Source: Bacteroidota bacterium | GTDB lineage: Bacteria > Bacteroidota > Bacteroidia > UKL13-3 | Direction of reading: 5' to 3' | NCBI GenBank assembly: GCA_027487835.1 | Contig: JAIYCU010000016.1 | Coordinates: forward strand, 1 to 64,000 | Length of the DNA: 64,000 nucleotides | Shown: positions 58,869 through 64,000 of the stretch, in pieces | How positions within the stretch are numbered: the stretch's first letter is position 1 | Layout: each line of letters opens with the position of its first letter | Notes under the pieces: model-generated | The model's input: the letters and a program-made list of their open reading frames with translations, nothing else | The model's database searches: none | What the model was told of the DNA's origin: nothing | Translations under genes and position numbers: made by a program

Positions 58869-59878
58869 AACTTTCTACTAGCTTTAACCAAGAGAATTAA
58901 CACAGGTACTTCTACCAATGGACCAATTACACCCACAAAGGCTTGTGCGGAGTGAATGCCAAAAACGGCAATGGCAACTGCAATGGCCAATTCAAAGTTG
59001 TTTCCAGTAGCAGTAAATGAGATGGAGGCGTTTTTATCGTAAGGTACTTTCATTGATTTATTAATGAAAAAACTAACAAAGAACATCAGTACAAAATAAA
59101 TTACTAATGGGATAGCAACTTTCAAAACGTCCAATGGCAATTCTAAAATTTTATCTCCCTTTAAGCTAAACATTAATACAATGGTAAAAAGCAATGCATA
59201 CAAAGTAATGGGTGATATGCTAGGTACAAATTTGGTATTATACCAAGTAATGCCTTTGGTTTGAACCAATATTTTTCTGCTTAAAAAACCAGCTAAAAAT
59301 GGAATGCCCAAGTAAATAAAAACACTTTGTGCCACTTGGCCCATGGGCACTTGTATGTTAAAATCGCCTAAGCCCAAGTAATGCGGAAATACATTAATAA
59401 ATAGCCATGCATAAAAACTATAAGTGATTACTTGAAATACGCTATTTAGGGCAATAAGTAAGGCACCATACTCGCGGTTGCCACCTGCTAAATCATTCCA
59501 AACAATTACCATGGCAATGCAACGGGCAAGTCCGATGAGTATTAAACCAACCATATAATCAGGCTGGTCTTTTAAAAAGACAATGGCTAATACAAACATT
59601 AAAATTGGACCCACTATCCAGTTCAGAAATAAAGAAAGGCTCATTGCCTTTTTATCTTGAAATGCCTTTGGCAATAAAGAATAATCTACTTTAGCCAAGG
59701 GTGGGTACATCATTAAAATTAATCCAATGGCCAATGGAATATTGGTGGTGCCCACAGAGAGGCTATCGAAAACCAGTTTAATGCCAGGTAAAAAATAACC
59801 CAAGGCAACGCCTAGAATCATCGCTAAGAAAATCCAAAGAGTTAGGTATCGGTCTAAAAATTTTAATTTAGCTTGCAT
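58859..59878 (-). CDS. acr3: Acr3-type arsenite efflux transporter
   Basis: A 339-residue, ten-helix arsenite exporter of the Acr3/BASS superfamily that removes As(III) produced from arsenate. The key Cys is in [19 protein letters not shown] and the conserved Glu in [19 protein letters not shown]. The [19 protein letters not shown] start is typical. No ArsR repressor is adjacent. TACATTCG lies about 28 bases upstream of the ATG but without a matching TTG. Its 3' end merges into the 16-bp repeats. Confidence 0.93.
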   Translation of the reverse strand: MQAKLKFLDRYLTLWIFLAMILGVALGYFLPGIKLVFDSLSVGTTNIPLAIGLILMMYPPLAKVDYSLLPKAFQDKKAMSLSLFLNWIVGPILMFVLAIVFLKDQPDYMVGLILIGLARCIAMVIVWNDLAGGNREYGALLIALNSVFQVITYSFYAWLFINVFPHYLGLGDFNIQVPMGQVAQSVFIYLGIPFLAGFLSRKILVQTKGITWYNTKFVPSISPITLYALLFTIVLMFSLKGDKILELPLDVLKVAIPLVIYFVLMFFVSFFINKSMKVPYDKNASISFTATGNNFELAIAVAIAVFGIHSAQAFVGVIGPLVEVPVLILLVKASRKLMY

Positions 59879-59970
59879 TTGTTTTAAACTAGGTAATTGG
59901 CGAATGTAAATACAATTGAAATTAATTCTATATTACTAAAACCTTACCTTGCATGGGGAGTTTAATAAAC

Positions 59971-60921
59971 ATGCAGCAGCGATTTGTATTTATTGGGATT
60001 TTATTGGTTTTATTGGGGTTTACCGCTTGTAAGCGAAAAAAGACAAGCAAAACTAGCACCTTAACGCCTTTGTATGCGATTGATTTTTCGCCAAAATTGG
60101 CTCAAACCGACACCCACTATTATTATACCGGTTATATGAAATTAGAAAATGCATGGCTTAATGAGGCTTCTGGATTATGCGCCAGCAGAAGCATAGCAGG
60201 CATGCTTTGGTCGCACAACGACAGCGGCGACCCTGCCCGTATTTTTGCCTTAGGATTGAAGGGTGAAGACTATGCCACCTGCTATATGGAAGGTGCCAAA
60301 CATAAGGATTACGAAGACATTTGCATGGGTAAATACAAGCGGGCCAATAAGGCTTCTATTTTTGTGGCTGATATTGGAGACAATTTAAATAGTCGCTCAC
60401 ACATTAATATTTATGAATTTGAAGAGCCCACAGTTGATACTAGCTTGCGAAACGCCACCCTTACCATAGCGCCCGAAATGATACGCAAGTATCAACTTGA
60501 ATTTCCGGATGGGGCAAGAGATGCTGAGGGCATTATGTTTGACCCAATTGAGGAGGCTATTTATATAGTTTCAAAACGTGAAAAGAAAATTGGGGTGTAT
60601 AAAGTATTGGTTCAAACCGAAACCCTTGCCAGCCTTAGTTTGGTGGCACAATTACCTTTAACATGGGTGGTGGCAGCCGATATAAGCAGCGATGGAAAAA
60701 AAATAGTTATTAAAACAGGCGATGAAATATGGTATTGGGAGCGTAAAGGTTCTGAACCTTTGGGCGTTGTTTTGCAGCAGTTACCTCGTAAACTTCCCTG
60801 CAAGAAGGAAAAGCAAGGCGAAGCCTTTGCATGGAGTATAAAGGGAGATGCCTATTACACCTTAGGAGAAAGCAGCATATTTAGTGCATCAATTTTAAAC
60901 TGCTATGCTAGCTACCCTTAG
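59971..60921 (+). CDS. putative beta-propeller lipoprotein
   Basis: 316 residues from the ATG at 59971 (frame open from 59953). Lipoprotein signal FVFIGILLVLLGFTACKRKK. The body has ASGLCASRSIAGMLWSHNDS, KDYEDICMG, IFVADIGDNLNSR, EGIMFDPIEEAIYIVSKREK and AADISSDGKKIVIKT, a layout like six-bladed propellers of the esterase-like/SdiA-regulated kind. A ligand or activity cannot be assigned. It overlaps the convergent HEAT-like gene by 14 bases. Confidence 0.7.
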   Translation: MQQRFVFIGILLVLLGFTACKRKKTSKTSTLTPLYAIDFSPKLAQTDTHYYYTGYMKLENAWLNEASGLCASRSIAGMLWSHNDSGDPARIFALGLKGEDYATCYMEGAKHKDYEDICMGKYKRANKASIFVADIGDNLNSRSHINIYEFEEPTVDTSLRNATLTIAPEMIRKYQLEFPDGARDAEGIMFDPIEEAIYIVSKREKKIGVYKVLVQTETLASLSLVAQLPLTWVVAADISSDGKKIVIKTGDEIWYWERKGSEPLGVVLQQLPRKLPCKKEKQGEAFAWSIKGDAYYTLGESSIFSASILNCYASYP

Positions 60922-61465
60922 TTTTACTTTTTTTTACGTTGCCAAGTTTTTTAAAACGCTTAAGTGTTGCAGCCATTGCAGGTGTTATGGGGTGGGTAGT
61001 ACGTAATTTTATTATCTCCTCTACTTCATGATAGAGTTCGGGGTATTTCTTACAAAAAAGAATTATTATTTCCATTCCGTACATAAAGACCGCAGGCTTG
61101 CAGGCAGGGTCTGCAATCCATGTTAATAAAATAGAAAGTAATTCACCTTCCTTGAAGGGTAATAAGGGCAAGTATTTTACTACACCTAATAGGTTTCGCT
61201 TTACCGTTTCGTTTGAAGTGATGAGTAGCGTGGGTAGTATTTTTTTATAATAGGGTTGAACCAAATTTGGCGCTTGCTTGCTTACATGACTTAAGAGCCA
61301 AGAGGCATATTCTGGAAAAGGGTGTTTAAGGGTACTGGTGGATAGTTCAACCAATTCTGGCAACAAATCTGGGTCTTTCAAAAAAAGGTTTGAAAGACTT
61401 GGAAAGCCCCTCATTCTTTGATTTGCGGCTATCAGTTCATAAACTTTATTTTGGGCAGGCACCAT
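60908..61465 (-). CDS. HEAT-like helical repeat protein
   Basis: 185 residues, all-helical, resembling HEAT/ARM repeats (LLPELVELSTSTLKHPFPEY, ASWLLSHVSKQAPNLVQPYY, GELLSILLTWIADPACKPAV), with a basic tail (LKRFKKLGNVKKSKTKGS). Bacteroidota relatives are, as I recall, sometimes misnamed adenylosuccinate lyase; no lyase motif is present. TAATTTTG at 61484-61491 (minus) is a possible -7 box. Confidence 0.65.
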   Translation of the reverse strand: MVPAQNKVYELIAANQRMRGFPSLSNLFLKDPDLLPELVELSTSTLKHPFPEYASWLLSHVSKQAPNLVQPYYKKILPTLLITSNETVKRNLLGVVKYLPLLPFKEGELLSILLTWIADPACKPAVFMYGMEIIILFCKKYPELYHEVEEIIKLRTTHPITPAMAATLKRFKKLGNVKKSKTKGS

Positions 61466-61580
61466 AGGGCTAATTTAGTGTACCAAAATTACAAAGCTTG
61501 TTGAAAAACTCCTTATATCTTCTTAAATTTATTAATATTTTAGTAATATGAAATTGTAACTATTGTAAAACCTTTGAAGA

Positions 61581-62435
61581 ATGTCTAAGCGAAAATTGAA
61601 GTTGGCAGTGGTATCTGATATTCATTTAGGAACTTACGGATGCCAAGCGAAAGAAGTGAATTCCTATTTAAAATCGATTGAACCCGAAATATTGGTATTA
61701 AATGGAGACATCATAGATATTTGGCAATTTAGCAAGAGTTATTGGCCAAAATCGCATACCAAAGTAATACAGCGCATCTTTAAGATGATGTCTAGCGGCA
61801 CTAAAATTTACTATTTAACAGGCAACCATGATGAGATGCTGCGCAAGTTTAGCGGCTTTAAATTAGGCAATTTAGAGCTATTGGATAAATTGGTACTTGA
61901 GTTAGATGGCAAGCGTGCATGGTTGTTTCATGGAGATGTTTTTGACATTACCATGAAGCATTCTAAATGGTTGGCCAAACTTGGCGCTGTGGGTTATGAT
62001 ACCTTAATCATAATTAATTCGGCTGTGAATTGGATTTCAGAAAAACTGGGACGAGGAAAAATTTCCCTTTCAAAAAAAGTTAAGAATAGCGTAAAACAGG
62101 CCATTAAATTCATTGATGATTTTGAGCAGACTGCCATGGATATAGGCATTTCTAAAGGATACGACTATGTGGTTTGTGGACATATCCATCAACCAGCCAT
62201 GAAAACATTTACCAATGAATTAGGCAATGCCTTATATTTAAACTCAGGCGATTGGATAGAAAACTTAACCGCCCTAGAATACAATGAAGGGAACTGGAAC
62301 TTGCATTACCATAAAGTAAAGACTGAGCTTGAACAATCAGAGGAAGAAGAAGAAGAATTGATGGATGGAATTCCAAGTATGGAGCACATTTATTTGTCGG
62401 TAGTAGAAAATGTGGTAGGAAAATCTAATTCCTAG
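61581..62435 (+). CDS. UDP-2,3-diacylglucosamine diphosphatase-like metallophosphoesterase
   Basis: 284 residues. Calcineurin-fold motifs appear in order: VSDIHLGTYG, LNGDIIDIWQF, YLTGNHDEMLRKF, WLFHGDVFD and VVCGHIHQPAM. The set and the 280-residue size match the LpxH-like group that cleaves UDP-diacylglucosamine in lipid A synthesis. A related non-lipid phosphoesterase remains possible, since no other lpx gene is nearby. An acidic stretch (EQSEEEEEELMDG) lies near the C terminus. It is followed by rluF after 40 bases. Confidence 0.82.
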   Translation: MSKRKLKLAVVSDIHLGTYGCQAKEVNSYLKSIEPEILVLNGDIIDIWQFSKSYWPKSHTKVIQRIFKMMSSGTKIYYLTGNHDEMLRKFSGFKLGNLELLDKLVLELDGKRAWLFHGDVFDITMKHSKWLAKLGAVGYDTLIIINSAVNWISEKLGRGKISLSKKVKNSVKQAIKFIDDFEQTAMDIGISKGYDYVVCGHIHQPAMKTFTNELGNALYLNSGDWIENLTALEYNEGNWNLHYHKVKTELEQSEEEEEELMDGIPSMEHIYLSVVENVVGKSNS

Positions 62436-62475
62436 CCAATTCTTTTTATTATCTTGACCCCAAAATACAAATCAA

Positions 62476-63393
62476 ATGTTTGGGAGTGTAAGATTAAATA
62501 AGTTTATAAGCGATAGCGGTTTATGCTCTAGGCGCGAAGCCGATAGGTATATAGAACTTGGTCATGTTTTTTTGAATGGCAAAAGAGCAAAGGTGGGTGA
62601 TGTGGTGAGAGGCGGCGATAAGGTGAGGGTTAATGGTATTTACCTTGATCCAAAAGCAGCTGATGATTTAGTTTTTATTGCCCTTAACAAGCCCATTGGT
62701 ATTACTTCTACTACAGAAGATGGAGTGGAAGATAATATTGTTCAATTTGTAAATCATAGCAAACGTATTTTCCCGATTGGGAGGTTAGACAAAGATTCGC
62801 AAGGATTAATTTTCTTAACCAATAATGGTGATTTGGTTAATAAAATATTGCGGGCAGGCAATAAGCATGAAAAGGAATATATAGTTACTGTAAACAAACC
62901 CCTTACCAAAGAGGCCCTGGAGGGCATGGTTCAAGGGGTACCCATGCTGGGGGTTACCACAAAAAAATGTAAGATTATACAAGAAAGTCCGCTTGTTTTT
63001 AGGATAATCTTAGTACAAGGCTTAAACCGACAAATACGTAGGATGTGCGAACATTTTGGCTATGAAGTTACCAAACTAGAACGCATCAGAATCATGCACG
63101 TAACGGTTAAAGGTATTCCTTTAGGCGAGTGGAGGGAGTTAGACAGTGAAGAACTTAATACACTTTTTGCCCAATTGGAAAACTCTAAATCTACACACCC
63201 CGCTAAAACAAGTGCGAAGGCTAGCAGCGGTGTGGCCAAGAAAACTGCTGCTAAAAAAACAGGAGTTAAAAAAGTGGCGGCCAAAAAACGTGCATATAAT
63301 GTAGGGTTCAAACCTAAAAAAAATAAATCTAGTTATACTACTGGCAGCAAAGTGAAGAGTCACGCTAGCAAGAGTAAGCGTAATGGCAAATAA
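62476..63393 (+). CDS. rluF: 23S rRNA pseudouridine synthase RluF-type
   Basis: Makes pseudouridine in 23S rRNA (U2604 in E. coli). The S4 RNA-binding domain is at about 5-60 ([20 protein letters not shown]). The catalytic domain shows [20 protein letters not shown] (catalytic Asp), [12 protein letters not shown] and [20 protein letters not shown]. An added basic Lys/Ala-rich tail (about 235-305: [20 protein letters not shown]) resembles histone H1-like tails and probably binds nucleic acid. The downstream gene overlaps its last 11 bases. Confidence 0.93.
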   Translation: MFGSVRLNKFISDSGLCSRREADRYIELGHVFLNGKRAKVGDVVRGGDKVRVNGIYLDPKAADDLVFIALNKPIGITSTTEDGVEDNIVQFVNHSKRIFPIGRLDKDSQGLIFLTNNGDLVNKILRAGNKHEKEYIVTVNKPLTKEALEGMVQGVPMLGVTTKKCKIIQESPLVFRIILVQGLNRQIRRMCEHFGYEVTKLERIRIMHVTVKGIPLGEWRELDSEELNTLFAQLENSKSTHPAKTSAKASSGVAKKTAAKKTGVKKVAAKKRAYNVGFKPKKNKSSYTTGSKVKSHASKSKRNGK

Positions 63394-64000
63394 GGAAAAC
63401 AGCATACTTTATTTATCCCATGGAAAGCCCAATACTGGCGGTTATTTTCATGAAATTCATTTGGCCAAATCATTGGCAATTGAACTTAATAGTCAGTTAG
63501 TAGTTGAGCGCTATGAGCAATATTTTGAAGGTAGTTGGGGACATTTGCAATTACTAATTAAAGGGTTTAAAGCGGCAAGAGCAGCTGTTATTATTAGTGT
63601 GGCACGACTTAGCATTCCTGTTTTGTTGCGGAACATTTTCAATAACTCAAAAATTATTTTAGTATGGCATTACCATGATGAGCGGACTAATATTTCTTGG
63701 ACACTTAAAAGTTGGTATGCCTTCAGTATATTTTGCCTTAAACTATTTCCAGCCAGTAAATGTAAGGTGGTGGTGGTGGCACCTTTTTGGGAAAAGTATT
63801 TTTCTGCCCAAATTGGTCCTGAAAAGGTGAGTTTGTTCCCAAATTTTTTCGAGCCGCAAGGCTACCAAAAATTTGAACACACCCCTAAAAAGAAAATGGT
63901 TCATTTGGGTCAGGTTTCTTTTAAAAACCACCCAGATTTAGCTTGGATTGCAAAGCAATTAAAGTTGGCAGGTTTTTCTTGTTACTTTAGTACGAATGAC
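63383..64000 (+). CDS. glycosyltransferase-like protein, N-terminal part (runs off the window)
   Basis: An open frame from the ATG at 63383 to the window end (206 codons, no stop), overlapping rluF by 11 bases in another frame. The start [20 protein letters not shown] with LAKSLAIEL looks like the N-terminal domain of GT-B (GT4-like) glycosyltransferases. [10 protein letters not shown] and [11 protein letters not shown] are the expected mid-domain strands, and [20 protein letters not shown] would begin the second domain. Substrate unknown and the catalytic part is outside the window. Confidence 0.65.
   Translation, partial: MANKENSILYLSHGKPNTGGYFHEIHLAKSLAIELNSQLVVERYEQYFEGSWGHLQLLIKGFKAARAAVIISVARLSIPVLLRNIFNNSKIILVWHYHDERTNISWTLKSWYAFSIFCLKLFPASKCKVVVVAPFWEKYFSAQIGPEKVSLFPNFFEPQGYQKFEHTPKKKMVHLGQVSFKNHPDLAWIAKQLKLAGFSCYFSTND

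Noticed and set aside
4692-63314. GGTTCAAACC copies as tRNA T-arm fragments
   Set aside because: The T-arm has GGTTC but with AATCC/GATCC following. None of the ten sites has cloverleaf context and nine are inside solid genes.

Overview
The window is chromosomal DNA from a member of the Bacteroidota. The evidence is the type IX secretion tails on three proteins, a PorD (DUF4835) gene beside bamD-rpoZ-coaBC, a short Mo-domain-less NuoG, and promoters of the form TTG-N18..21-TAnnTTTG. The gene content (complete nuoA-N operon, serC-serA-DUF1015, exbB-exbD-exbD-tonB-PstS-TPR) is mostly core genome. I cannot name a species. No insertion sequence, prophage, CRISPR array or rRNA operon is visible.

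Layout. 1-410: a degenerate 21-22 bp tandem array and a second mini-array, no gene, then tRNA-Asp (minus). 553-6713: accA, a CBS protein, a methionine-type aminotransferase, a BadF-type sugar kinase, a DUF2079 membrane protein and a 2OG-Fe(II) oxygenase. 6731-14624: tamB diverging from tsaD, a SixA-type phosphatase and an OmpA/TPR/PD40 envelope protein. 14621-18288 (minus): bamD, a small membrane-anchored protein, rpoZ, coaBC, porD. 18350-24723: an NlpC/P60 hydrolase, then (minus) exbB, two exbD, tonB, a small membrane protein, a PstS-like lipoprotein and a TPR protein. 24850-37636 (minus): the 14-gene complex I operon, preceded by thioredoxin and a DUF6952-like gene. 38359-42461 (minus): serC, serA, DUF1015, mazG. 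42543-46620: an outer-membrane-like protein, a rhomboid protease, a YfcE-type phosphoesterase and a secreted M43 metalloprotease. 46665-56274: tRNA-Ser and two very repetitive secreted proteins (653 and 1711 aa) plus a WG-repeat protein. 56469-59878: an unknown gene, a 21-bp tandem array, a SET-domain protein and an arsenic cluster (phosphatase/arsenate reductase type protein, Acr3) interrupted by a four-helix-bundle gene flanked by inverted low-complexity repeats. 59971-64000: a putative beta-propeller lipoprotein, a HEAT-like protein, an LpxH-like phosphoesterase, rluF, and the start of a glycosyltransferase-like gene that runs off the window.

How the genes fit together. Much of the window serves the cell envelope and energy: complex I builds the proton gradient, ExbBD-TonB transmits it to the outer membrane, BamD and TamB build that membrane, and PorD belongs to the type IX system that exports the secreted repeat proteins and the metalloprotease found here.

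Main observations for a second look: (1) the 10-mer GGTTCAAACC occurs at least ten times, in both orientations and in several reading frames, far above chance; (2) two tandem arrays of 21-22 bp units share one architecture, a constant half followed by two alternating variable halves; (3) a four-helix-bundle gene framed by inverted repeats lies inside the arsenic cluster and ends in TGA exactly where the family has a conserved Trp; (4) a long imperfect hairpin separates tonB from its downstream genes.
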